From the NCBI RefSeq assembly GCF_011299555.1, contig NZ_CP049857.1, forward strand, positions 1,116,001 to 1,180,000: a DNA stretch of 64,000 nucleotides. Direction: 5' to 3'. The translations under genes and the position numbers were made by a program. This document shows positions 25,021-35,712 of this stretch, in pieces (position 1 is the first letter of the stretch; each line of letters opens with the position of its first letter). This DNA is from Dysgonomonas sp. HDW5A (GTDB lineage: Bacteria > Bacteroidota > Bacteroidia > Bacteroidales > Dysgonomonadaceae). Under the pieces are notes generated by a model. The model had not been told where the DNA came from. It saw only the letters and a list, made by a program, of their open reading frames with translations, and did not search any database.

Positions 25021-25779
25021 TCATGCTAGTGCTGATAGCTTATAGTTTTTTTCTAGCTTAATCTTATATTTCCCCTGATTAAAAGTTAGTTTCTTTTTTA
25101 TTGTTTGCATCTCTATATCTGCTAGCGAGTTCTTAAAAACGATTTTTAGAAAAACAGCGATATCTTCCTGCTTATTTCCTCTGACAAGTTGAAAACGATT
25201 CCAAATATTCCAACCAAAATGGAAAAGGTCGCCATTGCTCAATCCTTTTATTGTAACAGATTTAGGAACTATAACTTTCATCCCATTCATATAGTCAGTA
25301 ACAGCCTGACAAATAATAGCTATATTTTCATCAGATGTATATGGAGCAAAGGTTTCTTGGGTGTATTGGATTGCTGTTTCAAGTAATTGTTCTTTTCGCT
25401 GTTGCTCTTCAAGGTTGTGCTTTTCTCTTATTACATCAAGTTCATTGATAAGAGGTGTTTCATTTTCGATAGGTTCTTCTAGCTCTGGCTCAATGGTGGG
25501 TTCGATATCTTCAACCGTATCAGATTCGGGTATTATATCCTGGTTTTCTATTACTTGCTGTTGTCTTTTGAATAGTGGAGGGATAACTTTCTGAATAACT
25601 TCAAGATAAGAAATAAAAAAGACTAGCCCGATTATAAATATAATAATGAATACAAGGTTTGCCCCGAAATCATCAAAACCTAACCCTATAAAGAGATAGC
25701 GAAATATCAATGCAGATGCAGCTATCCCCATGCTTCCGCATATGATAAGCAATATATTTTCAGGGTCTTTGTAATTCAT
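25021..25779 (-). CDS. Unknown two-helix membrane protein, last gene of the Doc/Fic operon
   Basis: 252 residues. Two membrane helices near the N-terminus (ILLIICGSMGIAASALIFRYLF and LVFIIIFIIGLVFFISYL), a highly acidic linker rich in Glu-Pro (residues ~80-115), and a cytosolic C-terminal domain containing SVTIKGLSNGDLFHFGWNIWNRF. I do not recognise a function; similar proteins occur in Bacteroidetes mobile elements. It is 10 nt downstream of the HEAT-like gene and thus probably co-expressed with it and the Doc/Fic gene. Confidence 0.65.
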   Translation of the reverse strand: MNYKDPENILLIICGSMGIAASALIFRYLFIGLGFDDFGANLVFIIIFIIGLVFFISYLEVIQKVIPPLFKRQQQVIENQDIIPESDTVEDIEPTIEPELEEPIENETPLINELDVIREKHNLEEQQRKEQLLETAIQYTQETFAPYTSDENIAIICQAVTDYMNGMKVIVPKSVTIKGLSNGDLFHFGWNIWNRFQLVRGNKQEDIAVFLKIVFKNSLADIEMQTIKKKLTFNQGKYKIKLEKNYKLSALA

Positions 25780-25789
25780 TTTATCAAAA

Positions 25790-26323
25790 TTAGATTTTTT
25801 GTAAACTCTTTCCTTTTGACATGGCTTGCAAGATATTTTTACGAGTAGCTCGTATAGCAGGGCATAGATCGCCTTCCATCATTTCGAGCATTGTTTTCAA
25901 CTCTTGCATCAATTCAGGAATAGGGCGACATAATTCGTAAGCTATTTTCATACACAGAGACTGTACTCCGGGTAATTCTTTTACTGAGATCATTCGTTCT
26001 AAACAAAAATCCAGAAAATCAACTCGGGGTGGATTGGCTAGTGGTTGTTTATAAAGCAAGTTGAGTATCACTCTTCGTTTTCCTCCGTGCTTACAGGCTA
26101 ATACTTCATCAATCAATTCGTCTTGCTTATTGTATAACCACTTATTGTCCTCTGACGAAAAGTGAGTGAGTATCCATGTTGCATGATACCCAATAGCTTC
26201 ATCTTCGCCAATAACTAAATTATATAACTCTTGCTTTCGGCTATCGCTATCATGAGTCAGACGAAGTATCTCATGGATATCATTCATTCCGATACGCTCA
26301 GAAAGTTTTGCTTTGAAATACAT
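25790..26323 (-). CDS. HEAT-repeat-like protein of unknown function
   Basis: 177 residues, almost all helical, with short repeating helix pairs (HATWILTHFSSEDNKWLY, KRRVILNLLYKQPL, SLCMKIAYELCRP, IPELMQELKTMLEMM) resembling HEAT/ARM repeats. A start at M13 (26287) is also possible. It lies 2 nt after the Doc/Fic gene and before the membrane protein, so it probably acts with them. HEAT-type proteins usually bind other proteins or nucleic acids; no catalytic motif is visible. Confidence 0.65.
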   Translation of the reverse strand: MYFKAKLSERIGMNDIHEILRLTHDSDSRKQELYNLVIGEDEAIGYHATWILTHFSSEDNKWLYNKQDELIDEVLACKHGGKRRVILNLLYKQPLANPPRVDFLDFCLERMISVKELPGVQSLCMKIAYELCRPIPELMQELKTMLEMMEGDLCPAIRATRKNILQAMSKGKSLQKI

Positions 26324-26325
26324 TC

Positions 26326-26892
26326 TTAGTTATTCTTATTAATCAGATTAACAACAACTTTCACCATAATATCTTTTTCTTCTGTTCTACTTTCGGCAAT
26401 CATAAGAGTAAGTGCTACAAGTGTATTGTTTTCGATAAGCCTAGTGTTGTCACTTCTATATAAAATACCGTTTTGCTCTAAGAACCATAGAAATAGAAAT
26501 GCGGCAATCCGTTTATTTCCATCACTGAACGAATGATTCTTGGTAACCAAGTACAATAACATAGCTGCTTTCTCTTCTATACTCGGATATAACTCCTCTC
26601 CTCCAAAGGTTTGGTATATTGTACTAATCGAACTTTTGAATGATTGGTCTTTTTCGTTACCGAATAAGCCACCACTACCGAACTTATCTCGAAGTACATA
26701 GATTGCCTCCATCGCATTATTATAATCAGCTTTGAATGGCTCTTCTGTAGTAGTTCTTTCGATTTCAAGTTTTTGGTAATCGTATCTGTCTAAAGTATCA
26801 AGTGCATAAGTGTAATCTGTTATGATACGTAACAACCCAACTCTTTCATTCTCTGATAGACTATCGCCAATTTTTAGTTTTTCTTTATCCAT
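26326..26892 (-). CDS. Fic/Doc-family protein (RhuM-associated type)
   Basis: 188 residues from ATG 26892. The Fic core motif is NHSFSDGNKRIAAFLFLW (His120 to Arg128), the Doc-like form H-x-F-x-D-x-N-K-R without the second Gly-Arg of true AMPylators. The preceding IYQTFGGEELYPSIEEKAAMLLYLVTKN is characteristic. Doc kinases phosphorylate EF-Tu; other relatives add AMP. No [ST]xxxE[GN] inhibitory helix is visible within the protein, so any antitoxin would have to be encoded beside it: the upstream 154-residue gene is the candidate by position. Role is inference. Confidence 0.8.
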   Translation of the reverse strand: MDKEKLKIGDSLSENERVGLLRIITDYTYALDTLDRYDYQKLEIERTTTEEPFKADYNNAMEAIYVLRDKFGSGGLFGNEKDQSFKSSISTIYQTFGGEELYPSIEEKAAMLLYLVTKNHSFSDGNKRIAAFLFLWFLEQNGILYRSDNTRLIENNTLVALTLMIAESRTEEKDIMVKVVVNLINKNN

Positions 26893-26897
26893 CATGT

Positions 26898-27362
26898 TTA
26901 GTATTGTTCGTTTACATTCATTAAAATAACTTCAGGTTCACTTTCTGGAGTCAATATCACTTCTTTATTCAGGATTGTTGACAAATCAGTCATATATTTT
27001 AATACATGCTCATGGTCTTTAAGTGAATTAATTTCTCTTGGATCTATATCATTTTCAATTTCAGACTCAGAGAAAAAATGACAATTTATTTGAATTTTAT
27101 CAATAAATATTTTTGCAGTAGAGCAAAGATCATGTTCCCTATCGAAATATTCTTTTATTACATCATAATTGATTTGATTCTCTTCTATTCCAGTTTTGCC
27201 ATTATACCAATTGACTATATAATGCTGATTTACATACTTAACCCATTTTATCCAATCTTCTTTGTTGGTATTTAGAATATATAAATCTCTCCACGATCCA
27301 TCCCAATAATAAATCTGATCTTTTAACTCATCCCATTTTTTATCTAAATTTCCCATAATCAT
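26898..27362 (-). CDS. Unknown small acidic protein, first gene of the Doc/Fic operon
   Basis: 154 residues (152 from M3 at 27356). Strongly aromatic opening (KDQIYYWDGSWRDLYILNT, DWIKWVKYVNQHYIVNWYNG) and acidic C-terminus. This resembles the style of small immunity or antitoxin proteins, but I cannot assign a family. Stop and the next start are separated by 5 nt, so it is translated with the Doc/Fic protein. The gene starts 32 nt after the integrase stop region, on the same strand, so the integrase promoter could also drive it. Confidence 0.6.
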   Translation of the reverse strand: MIMGNLDKKWDELKDQIYYWDGSWRDLYILNTNKEDWIKWVKYVNQHYIVNWYNGKTGIEENQINYDVIKEYFDREHDLCSTAKIFIDKIQINCHFFSESEIENDIDPREINSLKDHEHVLKYMTDLSTILNKEVILTPESEPEVILMNVNEQY

Positions 27363-27393
27363 AGTATTATGTATTTACGCCTTGAACGCAAAA

Positions 27394-28494
27394 TTATTTC
27401 AAACTTATTTTATTAGCAGATTCTCTTTTCTTCGCATTCACCAAATCAGCGTATATCTGTGTTGTAGACACGTTTTTATGTGTTAGCATCTTGCTTACAG
27501 TATAGATATCAGTACCCAAAGCAACCTGCAAGGTAGCAAAAGTATGGCGAAAACAATGGAATGTGATGTGCTTTGTTATCCCTGCATTGGCTACCCAATC
27601 TTTCAGAGGTTGTTGTGTCATGGACTTTGTCAATCCCTTGAATACTTTACCTTTGCCTCTTTCGCCACATAGTTCCAATGCTTCATCACTAATGGGTAAA
27701 GTAGTTTCGGTTTCCGTCTTTTCGGTTCTTAGTCGCATACAATAACCACCATCGGAAGCAGGAAGTATTTCTTTCCAATCCAACTTTAGCACATCACTTA
27801 TCCGTAAGCCTGTCATACACGAAAATATAGATGCCGATTTCAATATTGGGAAGTCGCAAGGTGTATTGGCTAATGCCTTTAATTCGTCTAAAGTCAGATA
27901 TTCTTTCTTTACATCTGTGGTGTCGATTGAGTCCAGATATTCATTGAGATTCTCTCTGAAAAACTTTTCTCTATATGCTATTTTCAGTAAAGCTCTGAAT
28001 GTAGAAAAATACCCTGACGCTGAATTTTGTGATATGCGAAGGTCTTTGTGCTTCAATTGTTTTGCATCCATCAGATAATCCCGAAAGCGGTTGCAGAGAT
28101 CAACGTTTATATCTCCGAAGGTACATTTACCTTTGACAAAATTGGAAAAGTGCTGATAGACTTTCATCCATTTCTGGTCTTTCTTTTCGGCTTTCAGTTT
28201 GTAATAAGTGAGAAAGTCGGCTTTCTTTTTATTCTTATCCAGAAAACCATATTCCTCATTAATTATTGCCTGTACTCTCATGCTGCGGATGACTTCGGCT
28301 TTCATCAGCATTTCATTATTGTACTCCTTCTCAATTTCGTTGCGTGGTCGTCCATAAATATAGATGCCTAAATATTCCCTTCGTATCATCTTCATCGAAT
28401 GAGGGTCACGAATGGCAGGGTAATAGTCGAGATACAGACTTTTTCTTCCTGCTGTAATATCACGCTGCCGAAGTGCTACTTTGCTTACTCCCAT
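27394..28494 (-). CDS. Tyrosine recombinase/integrase of an integrative element
   Basis: 366 residues. An N-terminal arm-binding domain (residues ~1-90), SAM-like core-binding domain (~93-190) and catalytic domain. The catalytic residues are visible: Arg231 in TGLRISDV, His313 and Arg316 in HCFRHTFA, His339 in LTHKN, and Tyr348 in TTQIYADL. This is the Bacteroidetes integrase type (phage_int_SAM_5). It starts 2 nt after the multi-HTH gene and points away from mnmE, whose 3' end is the putative target. Confidence 0.95.
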   Translation of the reverse strand: MGVSKVALRQRDITAGRKSLYLDYYPAIRDPHSMKMIRREYLGIYIYGRPRNEIEKEYNNEMLMKAEVIRSMRVQAIINEEYGFLDKNKKKADFLTYYKLKAEKKDQKWMKVYQHFSNFVKGKCTFGDINVDLCNRFRDYLMDAKQLKHKDLRISQNSASGYFSTFRALLKIAYREKFFRENLNEYLDSIDTTDVKKEYLTLDELKALANTPCDFPILKSASIFSCMTGLRISDVLKLDWKEILPASDGGYCMRLRTEKTETETTLPISDEALELCGERGKGKVFKGLTKSMTQQPLKDWVANAGITKHITFHCFRHTFATLQVALGTDIYTVSKMLTHKNVSTTQIYADLVNAKKRESANKISLK

Positions 28495-28496
28495 AG

Positions 28497-29423
28497 TTAC
28501 AGTGTTATTTGAGGTTGAAACAATTTATCTAAGTCAGGCTTTGATATTTTTACATATCGTCCTTCTTTTACTTTAGGTATATTATGATACTTCACATAAT
28601 GGTAGAGAGCATCACGAGTGAGGCTATACTTTTGCATGGCTTCTTCTGTGGTATAATATTCGGCTTCTTTGGGTTGCTCGTAACCTTTGGCTATGTCGAA
28701 GTCATTCTTTGAATACAGCACTTTGCGACCTTCTTTCTTTCGGGGAATATTCTGCTCAGATACAAAACTGTATATGGCTGCCGTTGAGAGATTATACTTC
28801 TCTTGAATCTCTTCTACTGAGTACCATTCTTTAATATCCTGACTTTCGTTAAAACCTTTCTTTTCAAAATATTTATCGATATGCTCTTTACTGAAATATG
28901 ATTTACCTCTGATTAATGTTTTAGGTATATTGTTTTCTCGGGCAATCTTGTAGAGCCATGATTCTTTGATATTGAATTTATCTTTAATCTCGGCTACTGT
29001 ATATAATTCGGTTAATGGTTTTGGCTCAACAGTAGGTCTGGCTTTAGATTCATATTCTTCTACATTATCAAACATTTCATCAATATCGGATCTACGGATA
29101 AATGTTTTGCCATTTGTTTGTACAGCTTTAAGAGTTCCATCGTGTAAATAGCGATAAATAGTAGTTCGACCAGCACTTAATAAAAATGCAGTTTCAGAAA
29201 CAGAGAGATATTCTTTATCTTTTATTTTTTCATACTTATCACTTAGTTTTTCTATTTCCTGCATGGTAGAGTAGTTTATACCTACCATCTTGAACTGTCT
29301 CTTACCTTGCTTGTACGCTTTGGAGTTACATTTATGCGAACAATAACGTGTAGTCGTTTTTTGTGCTGTGAAAGTTTTCCCACAGCACTCGCATTTCTTT
29401 TTTATTTGCATTTTACTACTCAT
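28497..29423 (-). CDS. Zinc-finger protein with four excisionase-type HTH repeats
   Basis: 308 residues from ATG 29423, chosen because AGGAGAAAT precedes it. Residues 11-32 hold a Cys-rich ribbon (CECCGKTF...YCSHKC). Four tandem helix-turn-helix units of the HTH_17/excisionase type follow at about 72-118, 140-186, 200-246 and 256-302, each with a Y-x-[ST]-x-E-x...Y[K/H/R]... -IP-...-G-[KR]...S/R-K..[IL][DN] pattern. Single-HTH excisionases are usual; four copies in one polypeptide are not. Position between the integrase and the repeat at 29597 supports a role in directing excision or integration. Confidence 0.85.
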   Translation of the reverse strand: MSSKMQIKKKCECCGKTFTAQKTTTRYCSHKCNSKAYKQGKRQFKMVGINYSTMQEIEKLSDKYEKIKDKEYLSVSETAFLLSAGRTTIYRYLHDGTLKAVQTNGKTFIRRSDIDEMFDNVEEYESKARPTVEPKPLTELYTVAEIKDKFNIKESWLYKIARENNIPKTLIRGKSYFSKEHIDKYFEKKGFNESQDIKEWYSVEEIQEKYNLSTAAIYSFVSEQNIPRKKEGRKVLYSKNDFDIAKGYEQPKEAEYYTTEEAMQKYSLTRDALYHYVKYHNIPKVKEGRYVKISKPDLDKLFQPQITL

Positions 29424-29596
29424 AATTTCTCCTTTATTTCTCCCTGTTTTTGTTCCATGATGTTTCACTGTGTTTCATGGAGTTCCAATCATGTATTATC
29501 TATGAACAAAAATTATGCCTATTTTGTATTTTGACAAAAACGGTACAACTGTGACACAAAAGATGTCACATCATTCATTAATATTGATCTCCAAAG

Positions 29597-29687
29597 ATAA
29601 AAATAGAAAAGAAAAAGTCGCTATAAAATAGCGACTTAGTTATACATTATAAGCAATATCTATTAATGTTGATTAGTTATCATTTGC
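29597..29687 (+). repeat. Right copy of the 91-bp direct repeat at the mnmE 3' end
   Basis: Partner of 12232-12322. It covers the last 8 nt of mnmE (stop at 29680-29682) and the downstream sequence including the mnmE terminator. The exact-match blocks include ATTAGTTATCATTTGC at the gene end and a 23-nt run across the left side of the hairpin. Confidence 0.75.
29606..29637 (-). terminator. Terminator of mnmE
   Basis: On the minus strand AAGTCGCTAT pairs with ATAGCGACTT (10 bp, 3-nt loop, 29637-29615) and is followed by TTTCTTTTC. An equivalent structure is kept in the left repeat at 12250-12272. Confidence 0.85.
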
Positions 29688-31074
29688 CGATACAGAACTT
29701 ACTAAATATATTTCCCAAAATATCATCAGTAGAAATTTGACCTGTTATCTCTCCTAAATAATGCATACACTCACGAATATCCTGAGCCAGAAAATCACTG
29801 GATAAACCGGATTCCATTCCATCCGAAACACGAGTAATTGCAGCCAAAGCATTTTTCAGAGCTTCATAATGGCGCATATTGGTAACAATAACATCCTGCT
29901 CTCCAAATTCAGGAATATTAGCTGCTTCCACTAAAATATCCTGTAGATTTTCTGTACCCTGATGATACTTTGCCGAAATAAAAATTCGATCGGGAATCAA
30001 GTCGCTTAACAATTGCTCCTTATGCTCCTTACGGGCAGCAGGAATTATATCGACTTTATTAAATACCAAGATTAGCTTCTTATCTTCCGTTAGTGGTAAT
30101 ATTTTTTTAGATAAAGCAATAGTACGGTCATCTTCTGTTTCAGCATCAATAACCCAAAGAACTATATTTGCCTGCTCTAACTTCTTAAAAGTACGCTCTA
30201 TACCGAGACTTTCTACAACATCATCTGTATCACGAATACCTGCTGTATCGATTAACCGGAATATAAGCCCATCAATATTTATAGTATCTTCGATTACATC
30301 ACGGGTTGTACCATGAATATCCGAAACAATCGCCTTTTCTTCTCTTAGCAATAGATTAAGTAATGTAGACTTTCCTGCATTCGTCTCCCCTATTATTGCT
30401 ACAGGAATACCCGTTTTTACTACATTCCCTAAAGAAAACGAATCAGCCAATTTTGCTATCACTTCATGAATATGGCTTGCTAATTTTTTTAAATTATCCC
30501 GGTTTGCAAACTCAACATCTTCCTCTGAGAAGTCTAACTCTAATTCTATCAAAGAGGCAAAATTGAGTAAATCAGTACGGAGTTCGACCAGTTTATTACT
30601 GAAACCTCCTCGCATTTGATTCAATGCCAATCGGTGAGTAGCAGCAGAAGTTGAAGCGATAAGATCGGCAACAGATTCAGCCTGTGACAAATCCATCTTT
30701 CCATTCAAAAATGCTCTTTGAGTAAACTCACCTGCACCGGCCAAACGAGCACCTTTCTCTAATAGCAACTGCAAAATCCCCTGTTGTATATATATAGATC
30801 CATGGCATGAGATCTCTACACTATCTTCTCCTGTAAAAGAACTTGGATTATGAAAGACACTAACCAACACCTCATCCAAGGTCGTATTATCTTTCACAAT
30901 AGAACCAAAATGAATTGTATTGGCTTTCTGATCTACTAATTTCTTACCTGATGGAGAACGGTAAACCGCATCAACCAATCCAATACACCCTTTACCCGAT
31001 AAACGAATAACGGCAATCCCTCCTACCCCTGCAGGAGTAGAAATAGCTACAATAATATCCGACTGTTGCATCAT
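29680..31074 (-). CDS. mnmE: tRNA modification GTPase
   Basis: 464 residues. N-terminal tetrahydrofolate-binding domain (TPAGVGGIAVIRLSG; CHGSIYIQQGILQLLL), central helical domain, and an inserted Ras-like G domain with GETNAGKSTLLN, DTAGIRDT and NKVD. The C-terminus ends FCIGK, whose Cys is required for catalysis in the family. With MnmG it modifies U34 of several tRNAs. The reading frame is intact up to the terminal K-stop, so the putative insertion next to it restored the gene end. Confidence 0.97.
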   Translation of the reverse strand: MMQQSDIIVAISTPAGVGGIAVIRLSGKGCIGLVDAVYRSPSGKKLVDQKANTIHFGSIVKDNTTLDEVLVSVFHNPSSFTGEDSVEISCHGSIYIQQGILQLLLEKGARLAGAGEFTQRAFLNGKMDLSQAESVADLIASTSAATHRLALNQMRGGFSNKLVELRTDLLNFASLIELELDFSEEDVEFANRDNLKKLASHIHEVIAKLADSFSLGNVVKTGIPVAIIGETNAGKSTLLNLLLREEKAIVSDIHGTTRDVIEDTINIDGLIFRLIDTAGIRDTDDVVESLGIERTFKKLEQANIVLWVIDAETEDDRTIALSKKILPLTEDKKLILVFNKVDIIPAARKEHKEQLLSDLIPDRIFISAKYHQGTENLQDILVEAANIPEFGEQDVIVTNMRHYEALKNALAAITRVSDGMESGLSSDFLAQDIRECMHYLGEITGQISTDDILGNIFSKFCIGK

Positions 31075-31567
31075 AAGTTTAATCTTTATCAGTTAGTACA
31101 ATATTCATTTTAACAGCCCCCATTTTAAAACCCCTACTCTAGAATACAATAATATCTCATCTAAGATTTAGATATAACAATACACCCTCTAAAACCACAA
31201 AAAACTAATTGAAAACAAATTAACAGACCACCAACAAAACCCATACAAATAGAATAAATCTAAATTCGAAGGAGAGTTATAATAAAATCACATCAATTTG
31301 CCGGCACTGAAAAATTCCGACTGCATACCAAAGATAAGAATATTCTTGAAATCTAAGGACAGGTCAACTACTCAATATAGAATATCTCTCCCTGAAGAAA
31401 AAAAATCAATAAAACAGGACACAAGAAAGGGATGAATAATATTCATCCCTTTTCCCTCACGTAACCAAATAATCTAATTACCTAAAATTTTCCTGAACCT
31501 AAAAATATCTTAGTTTTCGGGAATGATAGTTTACGAAAAGGATATCACCCCAAACTGATTTTCAACT
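31075..31567. other. Intergenic, only a terminator seen
   Basis: 493 nt between mnmE and the neopullulanase gene. Apart from the hairpin at 31426-31452 it is AT-rich with no supported gene or RNA. Confidence 0.6.
31426..31452 (-). terminator. Terminator after the neopullulanase gene
   Basis: A perfect 12-bp stem (AAAGGGATGAAT with its complement) and 3-nt loop, followed on the minus strand by a short U-rich stretch. The hairpin is flanked by T on both sides and could work in both directions. Confidence 0.75.
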
Positions 31568-33424
<1,857 letters not shown>

Positions 33425-33426
33425 TT

Positions 33427-33441
33427 AAGATCCAGATCCTT
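33427..33441 (-). promoter_or_regulatory. Leader stem-loop of the neopullulanase gene
   Basis: A small hairpin (AAGGATC...GATCTT on the minus strand) 14 nt upstream of the start codon, preceded by an A-run. It is one of five similarly placed leader hairpins in the window. Confidence 0.5.
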
Positions 33442-33577
33442 TTAATACTTTGATTAACAACAAACCAAAGTAGCCTGATTTTTAGTTTAATAAACACACA
33501 GAATATCTGATGTTAGCAAAACTAGATAATAAATAACAAACTTTTATTCAGGATTTTATTTTTCACAACAAAAAATA

Positions 33578-33593
33578 TTGCAAACGATTGCAA
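33578..33593. promoter_or_regulatory. LacI-family operator
   Basis: TTGCAAACGATTGCAA is a near-perfect palindrome around a central CG and matches the LacI/CcpA-type operator pattern TTGnAAnCGnTTnCAA. It lies 165 nt upstream of the neopullulanase start and 74 nt upstream of the AraC gene. LacI-type control of maltodextrin genes is known in several Bacteroidetes; no LacI gene is in this window. Confidence 0.7.
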
Positions 33594-33666
33594 GAACCAA
33601 CCTCTTTTAATTGAAAATGTAAAAAGATGATATGTCTGAAACGAAAAACTCACTATATTTATACGC

Positions 33667-34575
33667 ATGAAAATATTTGAAAACATTAATGATTTCTACA
33701 TAAGGAAGCAAGCCGACTTTTCGTTTCAAAACAAAGGAACATCACCCAAATATGGACATTTCAATGTTTTTGAGAGAAAAAATGGCACAGGAAATTCGGG
33801 GTACAGCAGACGCGATTTCTACAAAGTTTCTTTAATTATAGGCGAAGTAAAACTATTCTATGCAGATAAATGGGTTTTAATAGACCGCCCTGCACTTCTG
33901 TTTTCCAACCCCCTGATACCATATGCCTGGGAAACTGTCAGCGAAAGGCAAGAGGGATTCTATTGCCTTTTCACAGAAGAATTTATACAGCCATCCGAAC
34001 GAAACGACAGTCTGGCAGATTCTCCTTTATTTAGAATAGGAGATAATAAAATATTTTTCCTCGATGATAAGAAAGTGGAAGAGATATCTGTCATATATCG
34101 GAAAATGATAGAAGAAATAAACACCGAGTATATTCATAAGTACGATATCTTACGCAATTATCTTCATTTGATTATCCATGAGGCAATGAAGATGCAGGTT
34201 CCTGACAAGAATACCTTTCAGAACAGTGCATCGGAACGAATATCCGGTTTATTCTTAGAACTTCTCGAAAGACAATTTCCCATAGATATACCCGAACACA
34301 CCCTTAAAATGAGATCGGCAAATGATTTTGCCCGTCAGCTTTCGGTACATGTAAATCACCTGAACCGTACTATCAAAGAAGTTACAGGAAAAACAACGTC
34401 AGAGCATATTTCTGAACGGATTACAAAAGAGGCTCACGCTCTTTTAAACCATACCGATATGACGGTAGCTGAAATTGCTTTTGGCCTTGGATTCGAGCAC
34501 CCCAGCTATTTCAATAATTTCTTTAAGAAAAACTCCGGAGTATCTCCCGGATCGATACGCAGCAACAATAAATAA
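33667..34575 (+). CDS. AraC-family transcriptional regulator
   Basis: 302 residues. The N-terminal half is a cupin-like effector domain (KVSLIIGEVKLFYADKWVLIDRPALLFSNPLIPYAWE). The C-terminal half has two helix-turn-helix motifs (SANDFARQLSVHVNHLNRTIKEVTG; TVAEIAFGLGFEHPSYFNNFFKKNSGVSPGSI). It is followed 96 nt later by an aldo/keto reductase on the same strand, a regulator-target pair often seen for this AraC subgroup. Confidence 0.93.
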   Translation: MKIFENINDFYIRKQADFSFQNKGTSPKYGHFNVFERKNGTGNSGYSRRDFYKVSLIIGEVKLFYADKWVLIDRPALLFSNPLIPYAWETVSERQEGFYCLFTEEFIQPSERNDSLADSPLFRIGDNKIFFLDDKKVEEISVIYRKMIEEINTEYIHKYDILRNYLHLIIHEAMKMQVPDKNTFQNSASERISGLFLELLERQFPIDIPEHTLKMRSANDFARQLSVHVNHLNRTIKEVTGKTTSEHISERITKEAHALLNHTDMTVAEIAFGLGFEHPSYFNNFFKKNSGVSPGSIRSNNK

Positions 34576-34671
34576 TCGCTATTGTTTGAATTTTATAATA
34601 TCTTCTTTGAATTTCGTAGCAACGGACCAATGGTCTATATGTACTTTTGTCATATCAAAAAACAAAAGATT

Positions 34672-35664
34672 ATGAAATACAGAAAACTTGCGAAAACGAA
34701 TGAACAATTATCCTCTTTAGGATTGGGTTGCATGGGCATGAGCTATGCTTATGGTCCTACAAATGAATCGGAAAGCTTAGCTACTTTACATAAAGCATTA
34801 GATCTGGGCATTAATTTTTGGGATACTGCCGATGTGTACGGAGCAGGAGCAAACGAAGAGCTTATCTCGAAAATATTAGCAGAAAACAGAGATAAAGTAT
34901 TTATAGCTACCAAATTTGGATTTAGATACGATAAAGAAGCCGGACTAGGAGCAGCAGGTGTTGACTGTTCTCCGAAATGGATGAAACAAGCTGTTGAGAA
35001 GAGTTTGAAACGATTAAAGATCGATACAATAGACCTTTATTATGCTCATCGAATAGATGCAAGTATTCCTGTTGAAGAAACGGTTGGTGCAATGGCAGAT
35101 TTGGTACAAGAAGGCAAGGTTCGCTACTTAGGACTAAGCGAAGCTTCAGCCGAATCTATACGCAAGGCAAATGCAGTACACCCCATTTCAGCTCTGCAAT
35201 ATGAATATTCGGTATTAACGCGTGATCCTGAACGTGAAATATTGCCGACTGCTCGTGAACTGGGAATTTCACTTATCCCCTACTCTCCATTATCAAGAGG
35301 ATTAATCACAAACAGATTGGATGTTTCGAAGATGGATGCAGGAGACGACTTCCGCAAACACCTACCTAGATATCAGGGCAAGCATCTCGAAAACAACAAT
35401 AAGCTCGCTGCCGCATTTGCAGAGTTTGCACAGCAAAAAGACATCACAGCTTCGCAACTGGCCTTAGCTTGGGTACTGGCTCAAGGAGAAGATATTATAC
35501 CGATTCCGGGAACAAAAAGAGTTAAATATCTGGAAGAAAATGCCAAAGCTGTAGACGTTGTACTTTCGCCAACCGACCTGAAAGCAATCGAAGATATATT
35601 AGCTAAATATCCCGAAGTAGGCGACCGATATACCAGTGAACAATTGAAATACACAAACCATTAA
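34672..35664 (+). CDS. Aldo/keto reductase
   Basis: 330 residues from ATG 34672, where the family begins ([24 protein letters not shown]). The catalytic tetrad is Asp in [10 protein letters not shown], Tyr in VYGAG, Lys in FIATKFGF and His in YYAHRIDA. The NADPH pocket follows in [15 protein letters not shown]. It reduces aldehydes or ketones, exact substrate unknown. A longer frame begins upstream at 34582, but lacks homology. A terminator follows. Confidence 0.93.
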   Translation: MKYRKLAKTNEQLSSLGLGCMGMSYAYGPTNESESLATLHKALDLGINFWDTADVYGAGANEELISKILAENRDKVFIATKFGFRYDKEAGLGAAGVDCSPKWMKQAVEKSLKRLKIDTIDLYYAHRIDASIPVEETVGAMADLVQEGKVRYLGLSEASAESIRKANAVHPISALQYEYSVLTRDPEREILPTARELGISLIPYSPLSRGLITNRLDVSKMDAGDDFRKHLPRYQGKHLENNNKLAAAFAEFAQQKDITASQLALAWVLAQGEDIIPIPGTKRVKYLEENAKAVDVVLSPTDLKAIEDILAKYPEVGDRYTSEQLKYTNH

Positions 35665-35712
35665 AGTTCAATCTCTTTTGAAGGACTTGTAACTTTAGCA
35701 GGTAATTACAAT

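Larger units (their letters stand above)
12232..29687. mobile_element. Candidate integrative element at the mnmE 3' end
   Basis: The segment is bounded by the direct repeat copies at 12232-12322 and 29597-29687. A tyrosine recombinase (27394-28494) and an excisionase-like multi-HTH protein (28497-29423) lie at the mnmE end, the usual order for islands that insert into a gene's 3' end. The content is accessory: regulators, a Doc/Fic operon, an insertion sequence and many broken genes. No relaxase, replication or conjugation gene is seen, so if mobile it would depend on a helper or be a decayed element. The 3' end of mnmE (trmE) is the known target of the SGI1 island in enterobacteria; the parallel is by position, not by homology of integrase. 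Confidence 0.6.
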
